This document shows, one piece after another, positions 34,086 to 42,873 of a stretch of 64,000 bases of DNA. Numbering within the stretch: position 1 is the stretch's first letter; every line of letters begins with the position of its first letter. Made by a program: the position numbers and the translations under genes. The notes beneath the pieces were generated by a model that did no database searches, was not told where the DNA came from, and saw only the letters and a list, made by a program, of their open reading frames with translations. Source of the stretch: Spirosoma arboris (GTDB lineage: Bacteria; Bacteroidota; Bacteroidia; Cytophagales; Spirosomataceae); assembly GCF_009754945.1 (NCBI RefSeq), contig NZ_WPIN01000008.1:310001-374000 (forward strand), in the 5' to 3' direction.

Positions 34086-34113
34086 CAAATTTCCTGACTG
34101 ATTTGGAAATTTG
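34086..34113. terminator. Hairpin after the nitronate monooxygenase gene
   Basis: CAAATTTCC (34086-34094) / GGAAATTTG (34105-34113), perfect 9 bp, about 40 bases after the stop. It has no T-tract, so it is only a weak terminator candidate. Confidence 0.4.
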
Positions 34114-34199
34114 AGGATAACTTTAGAAACTTCGAAAGAGTAGGAACCGCCAGATTTGCGGTTTACAATTCAGACTCATTTATCTCTCTTCCTGTATCT

Positions 34200-35165
34200 A
34201 TGCGCGTCCTTTCGCTCGTTTGCTTAAGCCTGATTGGTACTGGTTTTGCGGCTCACGCCCAGACCTGGCAGCCCGTAACTACTCAAAATACCTGTTCAAC
34301 CCGTCACGAAAATGCAGCAGCCCTTATTGGCGACAGCCTGTATGCTGTTGGCGGGCGGGGAATCAAACCGCTGGAGGCTCTTAACCTGAAAACGCTGGTT
34401 TGGCAAACACTGCCTACCCCTCCGCTCGAAATGAATCATTTTCAGGCGATCAATTATAATGGGGAGCTGTATGTGATGGGCGCATTTGAGGGTAAGTACC
34501 CGCACGAAACCCCAATACCGAACATATACATCTACAGCCCAAAACAGGGAGCGTGGCGTAAGGGGCCGGAAATTCCTAAAGAACGGCTCCGGGGTTCGGC
34601 AGGTGTGGTGGTCTATAAAAATAAAATTTACATGGCCTGCGGCATTATCGATGGACACTACGATGGACACGTAGCCTGGCTGGATGAATATGATCCCAAA
34701 ACAAATACCTGGAAACGACTACCCGACGCTCCCCGCACGCGTGACCATATCAGTGCAGCCGTTATTGATGATAAACTCTATCTGGCGGGTGGCCGCAATT
34801 CGACGGCGCGGATCAATAAAGTACTGGAAACCACTATCGCTGAAGTCGATGTCTATGATTTCAAAACAGGCAAATGGACAACCTTGCCTGCATCCTCAAA
34901 TATTCCAACGCAACGAGCCGGTGGTACAGCCGTAACTCAGGGTGGTAAAGTCTGGATTATTGGCGGGGAAACCGTACAATTACTGGCGCACAATGAAGCC
35001 GAAGCCCTTGATCCAAAAACAAATCAATGGACAAAAGGTCCAACGCTAAAACAGGGGCGGCATGGCACACAGGCTGTTGTTTACAAGAATCAAATCTACA
35101 TTGTAGCCGGGTCGGCCAATCATGGTGGAGGACCAGAGCTGAACACGGTTGAAGTGATGAAATAG
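34200..35165 (+). CDS. Exported Kelch-repeat protein
   Basis: 321 residues with a signal peptide (MRVLSLVCLSLIGTGFAAHA). Five to six Kelch motifs are recognisable from paired Gly and spaced Tyr/Trp: ALIGDSLYAVGGRG, VVVYKNKIYMACGI, AVIDDKLYLAGGRN, AVTQGGKVWIIGGE, AVVYKNQIYIVAGS. They form a single beta-propeller that fills the protein. It is exported to the periplasm or cell surface, presumably binding a glycan or protein. It sits upstream of a DUF1080 gene with a hairpin in between. Confidence 0.88.
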   Translation: MRVLSLVCLSLIGTGFAAHAQTWQPVTTQNTCSTRHENAAALIGDSLYAVGGRGIKPLEALNLKTLVWQTLPTPPLEMNHFQAINYNGELYVMGAFEGKYPHETPIPNIYIYSPKQGAWRKGPEIPKERLRGSAGVVVYKNKIYMACGIIDGHYDGHVAWLDEYDPKTNTWKRLPDAPRTRDHISAAVIDDKLYLAGGRNSTARINKVLETTIAEVDVYDFKTGKWTTLPASSNIPTQRAGGTAVTQGGKVWIIGGETVQLLAHNEAEALDPKTNQWTKGPTLKQGRHGTQAVVYKNQIYIVAGSANHGGGPELNTVEVMK

Positions 35166-35179
35166 GTTATACTTGTTTC

Positions 35180-35239
35180 GGGTTTCATGTTCCAGGTTTT
35201 CGAAGCAACATGAAACTTGGAACATGAAACCTGAAACCC
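35180..35239. repeat. Long inverted repeat between Kelch and DUF1080 genes
   Basis: Arms at 35180-35199 and 35213-35232 pair over 19-20 bases with one mismatch. Shared words are GTTTCATGTTCCA and TGGAACATGAAAC. A further copy of TGAAACC extends the right arm to 35239. A related element lies at 36151-36209 on the other side of the DUF1080 gene. Confidence 0.7.
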
Positions 35240-35251
35240 AAGACTTAAAGC

Positions 35252-36148
35252 ATGAAAAAACTGATACACACATTCGTATTTTTACTGATCACAATTCAAC
35301 TTGTATTGGCTCAAACGGCAGCTACTCGTCAGGAATGGGTGCAGCTTTTTAATGGGAAAGACCTTAAGAATTGGGACATCAAGATTGCGGGTCAACCGCT
35401 CAATGACAATTACAAAAACACCTTCCGCGTCGAGAACGGAATCCTGCGTATTGCTTACGATCAGTATAAAACCTTCGATGGTAAATACGGACACATGTAC
35501 TATAACAAGCCATTTTCGTATTACCGGGTGCGGTTTACATATCGGTTTGTAGGTAATCAAACGCCTGGTGGCGATACCTGGAATGTGCGAAACAGTGGTG
35601 TAATGGTTCATTCTCAGTCGGCGGCAAGTTGTTCAATTGGGCAGACATTTCCTGTCTCGCTGGAGGTGCAGTTATTGGGTGGCCTAGGCAAAGGTCCGCG
35701 CCATACAGGTAATCTATGCACGCCAGGCACGCAGGTATATATGCATGGGAAACTTAACCCCGAACATTGCATTGATTCAGACTCGAAAACCTACGATGGC
35801 GACCAATGGGTAACCGCCGAAGCCATCGTGCTGGGAGATTCGATTATACATCATATCGTTGAGGGAGATACTGTGTTGACCTATGAACGACCCGAAGTAG
35901 GAGGGGGATTCGTAAGTGCTGGAAGCGACTGGAAAGTAGCGCACATCGACAATGCTGACTATTGGATTAGTCGGGCGAATACTCCCCTTGGCGAAGGCTA
36001 TATCGCCTTGCAGGCCGAAAGCCACGCAATTGATTTTAAGAAGGTGGAAGTGCTTGATCTAAAAGGTTGTACTGACCATAAAGCGCTGAATTATAAGTCG
36101 TATTATGTAAAATCGGATAACACACAATGCCGATATAAGAAACGTTAA
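35252..36148 (+). CDS. DUF1080 (3-keto-disaccharide hydrolase-type) exported protein
   Basis: 298 residues with a signal peptide (TFVFLLITIQLVLAQ). The concanavalin-like DUF1080 fold (PF06439) is evident from EWVQLFNGKDLKNWDIKIAG, FRVENGILRIAYDQYKTFDG, RFTYRFVGN, NSGVMVHSQSAAS, VSLEVQLLGG, GDQWVTAEAIVLGDS and LGEGYIALQAESHAIDFKKV. Members act on glycans, some as 3-keto-glycoside hydrolases. The last 35 residues (LKGCTDHKALNYKSYYVKSD) form a short Cys-containing tail. It is flanked on both sides by related hairpin repeats. Confidence 0.88.
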   Translation: MKKLIHTFVFLLITIQLVLAQTAATRQEWVQLFNGKDLKNWDIKIAGQPLNDNYKNTFRVENGILRIAYDQYKTFDGKYGHMYYNKPFSYYRVRFTYRFVGNQTPGGDTWNVRNSGVMVHSQSAASCSIGQTFPVSLEVQLLGGLGKGPRHTGNLCTPGTQVYMHGKLNPEHCIDSDSKTYDGDQWVTAEAIVLGDSIIHHIVEGDTVLTYERPEVGGGFVSAGSDWKVAHIDNADYWISRANTPLGEGYIALQAESHAIDFKKVEVLDLKGCTDHKALNYKSYYVKSDNTQCRYKKR

Positions 36149-36150
36149 AT

Positions 36151-36209
36151 GTTCCACTGTTTCATGGTCCAAGTTTACATGTGGAGTGTGAAACCTGGAA
36201 CAGTGGAAC
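36151..36209. repeat. Inverted repeat between DUF1080 and DUF1624 genes
   Basis: GTTCCACTGTT (36151-36161) and AACAGTGGAAC (36199-36209) form a perfect 11-bp stem. The inside holds further pairable words (CCAAGTTT/AAACCTGG). It shares the GTTCCA/TGGAAC and TGAAACCTG vocabulary with the repeat at 35180-35239. Confidence 0.6.
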
Positions 36210-36230
36210 CTGAAACAGAATAACTAACTA

Positions 36231-37388
36231 ATGAAGCGCGTAACTGCCATTGACGTAACTCGCGGTCTGGTAATGGTAATCATGGCGTTAGATCATGTTC
36301 GTGACTTATTGCACCTTCCGGCAATGAGTCAGAATCCTACGGATTTAACAACTACAACACCCGCCATTTTTATGACCCGTTGGATTACGCATTTATGTGC
36401 CCCAACCTTTGTGTTCTTGTCGGGAACATCGGCTTATCTGTCGCTTAGAAAGCGAAACGATGCATCGGCCCGGCAGTTTTTACGGAAGCGGGGTATGGTT
36501 CTAATCCTGCTCGAACTAACGATTATCAACTTTGCCTTTTGGTTCGACATTCATTTCCATTCCCTCATGCTACAGGTTATTTACGCCATTGGCGGAGGGT
36601 TACTTATCCTCTCGTTCGTAGCGAAATTGCCGGTCAAATGGGTCGCCATTATTGGCTTAGTGATCGTGTTTGGACATAACCTGCTTCAATCCGTGCCAGC
36701 GTTCACGAATCAGGCGGCTCGCCTGGGCTGGGCGTTACTATTTCGTACCGATTTTTTTTCGATAAGCCCATCATTTGCGTTATTGGTAGCGTATCCAGTA
36801 ATTCCCTGGCTGGGTATTATGCTCGTTGGCTTTGCCTGCGGCTCACTGATGGAGCGGCCTGCCGAAGCGCGAAAAGAGCTCCTGTTACGCGTCGGTTTAG
36901 GTGCCCTGGCGCTGTTTATACTACTCCGTTTTCTGAACCTCTACGGCGATCCAGCCCCCTGGTCTGCTCAGAAAGACGCACTGTTTACGTTTCTGTCGTT
37001 CATGAACGTAACTAAATACCCTCCGTCGCTTCTATATACCCTTGTTACGATTGGTTTGATGCTGGTGTTTTTATCGTCAATCGATGGTGCCGATAATGGC
37101 TTCACGCGCTGGCTGACGGTGTATGGAAAAGTGCCCATGTTTTACTACATCCTACATTGGTATCTGGTGCATATATCCATGCTTGTCATGAGTTTTCTAC
37201 AAGGCTATTCGTGGGCGGATATTCCTTCGGGGCCCATCAATTTCGGCCGACCCGATGGCGCGGGTATTTCACTGGGTGGCGTATATGCCGTGTGGCTTGG
37301 GCTGGTATTGCTGTTATATCCGGCCTGTAAATGGTACGGCCGATACAAAGCTGATCATCCTGAAATTGGATGGCTACGCTATGTATGA
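36231..37388 (+). CDS. DUF1624/heparan-alpha-glucosaminide N-acetyltransferase-domain membrane protein
   Basis: 385 residues, about ten membrane helices. The opening RVTAIDVTRGLVMVIMALDHVRD and FMTRWITHLCAPTFVFLSGTSAYL is the acyltransferase-like PF07786 signature. A conserved His-containing MFYYILHWYLVHISMLVMS lies near the C-terminus. Characterised relatives transfer acetyl groups across membranes to glucosamine. Here an acyl transfer to an envelope glycan is plausible but unproven. It is followed by an SDR gene 33 bases downstream. Confidence 0.85.
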   Translation: MKRVTAIDVTRGLVMVIMALDHVRDLLHLPAMSQNPTDLTTTTPAIFMTRWITHLCAPTFVFLSGTSAYLSLRKRNDASARQFLRKRGMVLILLELTIINFAFWFDIHFHSLMLQVIYAIGGGLLILSFVAKLPVKWVAIIGLVIVFGHNLLQSVPAFTNQAARLGWALLFRTDFFSISPSFALLVAYPVIPWLGIMLVGFACGSLMERPAEARKELLLRVGLGALALFILLRFLNLYGDPAPWSAQKDALFTFLSFMNVTKYPPSLLYTLVTIGLMLVFLSSIDGADNGFTRWLTVYGKVPMFYYILHWYLVHISMLVMSFLQGYSWADIPSGPINFGRPDGAGISLGGVYAVWLGLVLLLYPACKWYGRYKADHPEIGWLRYV

Positions 37389-37421
37389 TGAATTTATAGT
37401 CTGTAAAAACACCTTCATATC

Positions 37422-38177
37422 ATGTTAACTCGATTTGCCAATCAGGTGGCAATTGTTACGGGCGGTGCCGATGGGATTGGTAAAGCGATTGCCAACAGAA
37501 TTGCTTCTGAAGGAGCTACGATTGTCCTGTTCGACATCAACCATGTTCAGCTCGAACGTACTGTGGCTGAGTTTTCCAAACAGGGATTCGATGTAACAGG
37601 GCATATTGTCGATATTTCACAGGAGAGTTCGGTTGAAAAAGCAGTTCAACTGGTGGCCGAAACCGCTGGTCGGCTAGATATTATTGTGAACTCGGCGGGT
37701 ATTGTAGGACCCACTAATACCAAAATCACAGACTACTCCGTAGCTGACTATGATCGGGTGTATCATACCAATTTGCGAGGAGCTTTCCTGATGACCAAAT
37801 ACGGAATTAAGGCCATGGAGAAGCATAATTATGGGCGCATTCTCCACTTAGCCTCTATTGCGGGCAAAGAAGGGAATCCATTTATGACAGGCTACTCGTC
37901 TATGAAGGCGGGTGTTATTGGCCTGGTGAAAGGTATCGGGAAAGAATATGCCGAAACGGGTATTACGGTCAATGGTCTGGCTCCGGCCGTTATTAAAACG
38001 GCCATGAATGAAAACACGGCTCCCGAACAGTTAGCCTATATGACAGCTAAAATTCCAATGAAACGTTTAGGCACGGTCGACGAAGTTGCCGCTATGGCTG
38101 CCTGGATTGTGTCGGAGGAGGCTAGTTTCACCACCGGCTTCATTTTCGATTTGTCGGGTGGGCGCGCTACGTACTAA
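37422..38177 (+). CDS. Short-chain dehydrogenase/reductase (SDR), classical type
   Basis: 251 residues. The NAD(P)-binding Rossmann motif TGGADGIGKAI, the NSAG motif in IIVNSAGIVG, the catalytic Ser in LHLASIAG and the YxxxK motif YSSMK (catalytic Tyr and Lys) are all in place. VSEEASFTTGFIFDLSGGRATY is the standard C-terminus. The Asp in LFDIN after the first beta-alpha-beta unit suggests NAD preference. The substrate is unknown; 3-oxoacyl or sugar alcohol oxidoreductase are both possible. It is likely co-transcribed with the upstream membrane protein. Confidence 0.92.
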   Translation: MLTRFANQVAIVTGGADGIGKAIANRIASEGATIVLFDINHVQLERTVAEFSKQGFDVTGHIVDISQESSVEKAVQLVAETAGRLDIIVNSAGIVGPTNTKITDYSVADYDRVYHTNLRGAFLMTKYGIKAMEKHNYGRILHLASIAGKEGNPFMTGYSSMKAGVIGLVKGIGKEYAETGITVNGLAPAVIKTAMNENTAPEQLAYMTAKIPMKRLGTVDEVAAMAAWIVSEEASFTTGFIFDLSGGRATY

Positions 38178-38270
38178 GTGGCCGAATCGATTATAGCACT
38201 ATAAGCCTATAACCTGCTTAGGCAATAGGGAGCTTCTGCTCACGAACCTAAAGGCGTCACTCACGCTTCC

Positions 38271-38299
38271 GAAACCGGCATTCCGCTGGTTTCTTTTTT
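38271..38299 (+). terminator. Intrinsic terminator of the SDR transcript
   Basis: GAAACCgGC (38271-38279) / GCtGGTTTC (38285-38293) with a G-T wobble and a 5-base loop, then a run of six T. The T-tract also provides the -33 TTG of the next promoter. Confidence 0.8.
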
Positions 38300-38326
38300 G
38301 CGGTTTATTCGGAATAATTAGTTTTG
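38298..38326 (+). promoter_or_regulatory. Complete Bacteroidota promoter for LytS/LytTR pair 2
   Basis: TTG (38298-38300), an 18-base spacer, then TAGTTTTG (38319-38326). This fits the Bacteroidota -33/-7 consensus (TTTG-N19-TAnnTTTG counted from TTTG) and is the best-formed promoter in the window. The start codon is 20 bases downstream of the -7 element. Confidence 0.7.
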
Positions 38327-38345
38327 TTTATAAACCTAACGTGTT

Positions 38346-39533
38346 ATGTCCTATCGCTTAACGACTTCGCAAAAATGGCAACTCGCCCTGAGCGTGTTCG
38401 TTATTTACTGGCCTATTCGGCTGTATGTCAATGGTGCAACGGTAGACTGGTTGTTTTCGCCACGAAATATACCGTTTTGGGTGCTCGAAATAAGCCTGAT
38501 CATTTTGTTCCTATACGCTTGGCTTACCGTAACCGAATGGCTACAGCAACGGTTCGTTAGTCGTTTTGGAGATGGCTTTCTTATTGAGTTTAAAATTCCG
38601 GCTCAGATCGCAACCTTGCTGATTGCCAGTGCACTGGCGGTTGTGTTTAACCTTGGTTTTGGTATACTTTGGCACAATTTGGATGATGTCTTAGAGAAGC
38701 GTTTTGGTTTCTATCGGGATCAGGACCCGCGCCCTCAACGTCCTGTTGGCCCACCACGTTCGGAAGAAGATCGACGAAAAGGGCGCGAACAGCGTCGCCG
38801 GGTCAATAATGGCCTGACAGTGATGTCGATGTTATCGGCCTTCTATTTAGCCGCTAATCGTCGGGCTAACCGGCGGTTAGAGGAAATTCAGGTTCGGGCC
38901 GAACGATTAGAAAAAGAGAACGTACAGGCTCAGTTTGCTGCACTCAAAAGTCAGGTAAATCCTCACTTTCTGTTCAACAGCCTCAGCATCTTATCGTCCT
39001 TGGTGCATGCCGACGCTGAACTGTCCGAAAAATTCATTGATCAGCTCTCGCGGGCATACCGCTATATTCTGGAACAGAAAGATAATGAACGGGTGCTACT
39101 TAAGACCGAGCTGGAGTTTATTCAAGCCTATCGTTTTTTGCTGAATATTCGCTTCGAGAACAAATTCGACGTGATTATCAATGTACCCGAAGCCGATCAG
39201 ACCCGGTATAGTATTGCTCCCCTGACCCTGCAACTGTTAGTAGAGAATGCCGTAAAACATAACCGGATGTCGGCGAAAGAGCCACTGAAGGTGCACATTC
39301 AGCTTGAAAATGACTGTTTAGTTGTCAGAAACAATCTGCAACCCCGCCCTCAATCAGAAACGTCAACTGGCGTAGGTCTGCAAAACATCATTACTCGCTA
39401 CGCATTGCTTACCGAAGACTCGGTTTGGGTAGGGGAAAGTGAAGGCAGCTTTGTTGTAAAAATTCCATTATTACTTAATGAGCGAATGCACGAAGTAGTA
39501 AGTGATCGGACTAGCGTATTGGTTAGTAAATAA
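38346..39533 (+). CDS. LytS-type sensor histidine kinase (pair 2)
   Basis: 395 residues. Membrane segments lie in the N-terminal third (QLALSVFVIYWPIRLYV, FWVLEISLIILFLYAWLTV, IATLLIASALAVVFNLGFGI), with a proline/arginine-rich loop (DPRPQRPVGPPRSEEDRRKG) before a last helix. A coiled-coil connector leads to the His_kinase box FAALKSQVNPHFLFNSLSIL with His207. The ATPase part has LLVENAVKHNRM and TGVGLQNIITRYALL. It is 46 bases upstream of its regulator. The proline-rich charged loop is absent from the kinase of pair 1. Confidence 0.9.
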   Translation: MSYRLTTSQKWQLALSVFVIYWPIRLYVNGATVDWLFSPRNIPFWVLEISLIILFLYAWLTVTEWLQQRFVSRFGDGFLIEFKIPAQIATLLIASALAVVFNLGFGILWHNLDDVLEKRFGFYRDQDPRPQRPVGPPRSEEDRRKGREQRRRVNNGLTVMSMLSAFYLAANRRANRRLEEIQVRAERLEKENVQAQFAALKSQVNPHFLFNSLSILSSLVHADAELSEKFIDQLSRAYRYILEQKDNERVLLKTELEFIQAYRFLLNIRFENKFDVIINVPEADQTRYSIAPLTLQLLVENAVKHNRMSAKEPLKVHIQLENDCLVVRNNLQPRPQSETSTGVGLQNIITRYALLTEDSVWVGESEGSFVVKIPLLLNERMHEVVSDRTSVLVSK

Positions 39534-39579
39534 CAGATAGTCTGATCACTCATTTATGCACGTAGTTACTGATTGAAAA

Positions 39580-40356
39580 ATGAACGTAGTTATCATTGAA
39601 GACGAAAATCTGACCGCCAAACGGCTTGAAAGTCTGCTTCATAAATACGATCCAGATATTGCAGTATTGGCCCGTATTCCATCGGTGGCCGAAGCGGTAG
39701 TATGGTTTGGTGAATCGGATCAGCCTATTGATCTGATATTCATGGATATTCACCTCGAAGATGATTTGGGTTTTCGCATTTTCGAGCAAACGCAAGTGAC
39801 CACACCTGTTATTTTCACAACGGCCTATGACGAGTACATGATTCAGGCGTTTAAGGTCAATAGTATCGATTACTTGCTAAAACCCATTAATTATGATGAG
39901 TTGGTAGCGGCTATCGAAAAATTTAAATCACTGAAAAAACAGTTTGGGCAAAATACGTCTTCGTCTCACGACATTGAAACGCTGCTAAGCCTGATTGGCA
40001 AGTCGAAACAGACCGACTACAAAGACCGGTTTATGATTACGGTCGGTACGAAAATTCGTAGCGTCGAAACTAGTGAAGTCGCTTATTTTTATCTGGAAGA
40101 AAAAGTCGTTTTTCTCGTGACAAAGGATGGCTTGACCTTACCCGTCGATTATAGTTTAGATAAACTAACTCAGCTACTGAACCCGCGCCAGTTCTTTCGA
40201 ATTAGCCGTCAGTTTCTGGTTTCGCTGCATGCCATCCAAACGATTCACACCTTCTCGGCAGGCAAACTCAAACTCGACTTAAATCCCAAATCCCGTCAGG
40301 AAGTCTTCGTTAGTGGCGACCGTATGACTGAATTTAAGGAGTGGCTGGGCAAATAA
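39580..40356 (+). CDS. LytTR-type response regulator (pair 2)
   Basis: 258 residues. The receiver domain has VVIIEDEN, phospho-acceptor Asp56 in LIFMDIHLEDD and YLLKPINY. The LytTR domain is C-terminal (SVETSEVAYFYLEEKVVFLV, FFRISRQFLVSLHAIQTIH). A ~30-residue charged linker separates the two (KFKSLKKQFGQNTSSSHDIE). It is the cognate partner of the upstream kinase. Confidence 0.92.
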   Translation: MNVVIIEDENLTAKRLESLLHKYDPDIAVLARIPSVAEAVVWFGESDQPIDLIFMDIHLEDDLGFRIFEQTQVTTPVIFTTAYDEYMIQAFKVNSIDYLLKPINYDELVAAIEKFKSLKKQFGQNTSSSHDIETLLSLIGKSKQTDYKDRFMITVGTKIRSVETSEVAYFYLEEKVVFLVTKDGLTLPVDYSLDKLTQLLNPRQFFRISRQFLVSLHAIQTIHTFSAGKLKLDLNPKSRQEVFVSGDRMTEFKEWLGK

Positions 40357-40372
40357 GGGTTTGCCACAGGTA

Positions 40373-41635
40373 TTACTGCCCATTGAGAATGGTTTTATAA
40401 AGCGTTATATGTTCTGCATTGAACTTGTCCCACCCAAATAAGGAGGCTTGCTTCAATCCCTTTTCTGATAATTCAGCACGAATCGATGGCGATTTTGCCA
40501 GGGTAATTATGGCTTGACAGAGGTCGTCGGTATTCGTTGGGGAAACCTGGATAGCTGCCTTGCCAACGACTTCGCTGATGGCAGGAATCGTGGACGTAAT
40601 GACAGGTAAACCGCATTGCATAGCCTCTAGAGGTGGCAAACCGAAGCCTTCATAGAGAGAGGGATAAATAAAAGCCATCGCTCCACTATAAAGTGGTGCC
40701 AGGTCTTCATCTGGTACAAAACCAGTAAAGACCAATCGCGATGCCAACGCTGGACTTTTACTCGCTTCTGCCATAATCTCGTCAAACTTCCAGCCTTTTG
40801 TCCCAACTAATACTAATTGTACATCGGAAGGCAACGCTCTCTCATCCACCAATTGCCCAAACGAACGAATGAGATGCGCAATGTTTTTACGGGGCTCGAG
40901 GGTAGCCAAACTCAACAGATATGGCTTATCGCTAATGCCTAGTTTTTGTTTTACAGTCTGCTGTCGGGCGTGATCAGTTACTGGATAGAATAAAGTGGGA
41001 GAAGCTGCGAGTAAAATGGGGACTACCCGATTTGGATCGAAACCCGTATACGCACAGAAATCATCTTTGGTAGCCTGAGAAATTGTCGTTACCCAAGCGT
41101 CAGGAGGAAGCGTTGCTAATACCTGCTTAACCGTTTGTTCGCCCGATGTAAACCATTCAGGATGTAGAATCGGGATTATGTCGTAGATGCTTTGCACCAT
41201 CGGTAGGGCCCGACTTTGACGAATAGTTTCGGGAATCGGAAAAAACGTAGCATGATATAAAGTCTGTTTTGGCAAACTTGCTACGTTGAAAGCAGATACA
41301 TCATGACCTACTGCCCGACGTGTTCGATACGTAAGTTCCCGAATTACTTTGGTTGGTTTGCCATCAGGAGAAAAATAGCCTAATAGATGATTTTCAAGCC
41401 TGGCCAAATATTGTTCCCTCGGTTTATTGGCAAAGGTTGGTGCCTTATCATCAAACACAGACTGAGCATAGCGCATGGTCTCAGCTATATGCGTTGGTGC
41501 TGCCAATAGTAAATTGACTTCAGGAGACCGGTGCATACCAGATATTAGCTGTTCAATTACGCGACTAATACCTGTTCTGGCCTGCCTATGATAAAATCCG
41601 ATTCCAAGCGGACTAGCGTCAAGGATAATATTCAT
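40373..41635 (-). CDS. Glycosyltransferase family 4-like (GT1 superfamily, GT-B fold)
   Basis: 420 residues. The N-terminal part (IILDASPLGIGFYHRQARTG) contains a G-rich acceptor loop. The C-terminal donor-binding domain has LSLATLEPRKNIAHLIRSF, FTGFVPDEDLAPLYSGAMAF and the EX7E motif in EGFGLPPLEAMQCGLPVI. It transfers a nucleotide-activated sugar onto an acceptor, probably in LPS, capsule or glycoprotein assembly at the inner face of the membrane. No cluster partners are immediately adjacent. It is convergent with the LytTR gene, 16 bases apart. Confidence 0.9.
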   Translation of the reverse strand: MNIILDASPLGIGFYHRQARTGISRVIEQLISGMHRSPEVNLLLAAPTHIAETMRYAQSVFDDKAPTFANKPREQYLARLENHLLGYFSPDGKPTKVIRELTYRTRRAVGHDVSAFNVASLPKQTLYHATFFPIPETIRQSRALPMVQSIYDIIPILHPEWFTSGEQTVKQVLATLPPDAWVTTISQATKDDFCAYTGFDPNRVVPILLAASPTLFYPVTDHARQQTVKQKLGISDKPYLLSLATLEPRKNIAHLIRSFGQLVDERALPSDVQLVLVGTKGWKFDEIMAEASKSPALASRLVFTGFVPDEDLAPLYSGAMAFIYPSLYEGFGLPPLEAMQCGLPVITSTIPAISEVVGKAAIQVSPTNTDDLCQAIITLAKSPSIRAELSEKGLKQASLFGWDKFNAEHITLYKTILNGQ

Positions 41636-41878
41636 ACTTACATGATAGAATACGACTAAAAGATTATGTAGACTCGTATGCTATCGATTGAGTTGGATAG
41701 ATGTTGAGATCACTGAACTAAAAAAGTCTTTTCGGCTACTAAAGGGCCGAAAACCCGGCAATTTGGCAAAAAAAATTCCATTTCATGCCATAAAAGCCAG
41801 AATCAAGACCAAACTTACTAGTTAAATGCGTTTAACTTGAGCGAGAATCGATTCTAAAACAATACGGTCTGGAAACTG

Positions 41879-41886
41879 TACCTTTG
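41879..41886 (+). promoter_or_regulatory. -7 promoter element for the pseudouridine synthase gene
   Basis: TACCTTTG, exact match, only 4 bases before the ATG at 41891, again implying a near-leaderless transcript. Upstream, 41729-41753 holds a short hairpin (TTTTCGGC/GCCGAAAA). The rest of the 255-base spacer shows nothing. Confidence 0.5.
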
Positions 41887-41890
41887 CCGA

Positions 41891-42814
41891 ATGGATAATA
41901 CCGACAAGCCTCGCCGGCAACGTGGCCAGCGTACCGACATCAAACTGACCGTTTCGGAACCCGCCGAATTAATGGCGTTTTTGATTGCTCAATTGCCTCA
42001 TAAGAATCGCAATAATATCAAGTCGCTGCTCAGTAACAAGCAAATTCTGATTGACGGCAAAGTGTATACACAGTTTAACCATCCGTTAAGGTCGGGTCAA
42101 ATTGTGACCGTAGGCGCTAACCGTGCTCCCCAGACAACTCAATATCGGGGTCTAACCATTCTATATGAAGACCCAAGTATTATTGTCATTAATAAACAGG
42201 CCGGGCTGCTCTCTATGGCTACCAACAAAGAGCGGGATCGTACTGCCTATGGTATCTTAAGCGATTATCTCAAAAAAGAGAACCCTAAAAACAAAATATT
42301 TATCATTCACCGACTTGATCGCGAAACGTCGGGCGTTATGATGTTTGCCAAGAGTGAGAAAGTGCAGAAGCTCATGCAGGAATCCTGGAATGCAACGACC
42401 AAACAGCGGACATATGTGGCTTTGGTAGAAGGTGTACCAGAACCGCCAAAAGGTACAGTAACATCCTTCCTGCGTGAAAGCAAAGCCCTGATTGTTTATT
42501 CGAGCCAAAATCCAGACAATGGGCAGTTGGCCATTACAAATTATACGATTCTGAAGTCCAACAGAGCGTACTCTTTGCTGGAACTTGAACTGGAAACTGG
42601 CCGCAAAAATCAGATTCGGGTGCACATGCAGGACATTGGCCACCCTATTGTCGGCGATGCTAAATATGGAGCAACAACAGATCCAATCGGGCGTCTGGGA
42701 CTACATGCCGAAGTGCTGGCGTTTGAGCATCCGATAACGGGCGAGGCTATGCGTTTCGAAGCCTCTGTGCCAAAAACGTTTCTGAGTTTAATGAAAGAAC
42801 GGATCGAGGAATAG
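41891..42814 (+). CDS. RluA-family pseudouridine synthase
   Basis: 307 residues. An N-terminal S4 RNA-binding domain (KNRNNIKSLLSNKQILIDGK) is followed by the RluA catalytic domain: ILYEDPSIIVINKQAGLLSM, HRLDRETSGVMMFAK with the catalytic Asp, LVEGVPEPPKGTVTSFL, ELETGRKNQIRVHMQDIGHP. It isomerises uridine in rRNA or tRNA; the exact target base cannot be told from sequence. The S4 domain favours an rRNA substrate. Confidence 0.93.
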   Translation: MDNTDKPRRQRGQRTDIKLTVSEPAELMAFLIAQLPHKNRNNIKSLLSNKQILIDGKVYTQFNHPLRSGQIVTVGANRAPQTTQYRGLTILYEDPSIIVINKQAGLLSMATNKERDRTAYGILSDYLKKENPKNKIFIIHRLDRETSGVMMFAKSEKVQKLMQESWNATTKQRTYVALVEGVPEPPKGTVTSFLRESKALIVYSSQNPDNGQLAITNYTILKSNRAYSLLELELETGRKNQIRVHMQDIGHPIVGDAKYGATTDPIGRLGLHAEVLAFEHPITGEAMRFEASVPKTFLSLMKERIEE

Positions 42815-42826
42815 TAATTTATTGTC

Positions 42827-42863
42827 ATGTATAGTCAATTCCTGACCACGTTTGACTATACAT
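42827..42863. terminator. Convergent terminator hairpin
   Basis: Perfect 12-bp stem ATGTATAGTCAA (42827-42838) / TTGACTATACAT (42852-42863) with a 13-base loop, between the ends of two convergent genes. It is AT-rich with no long T-tract. Confidence 0.6.
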
Positions 42864-42873
42864 AACAATGTCA

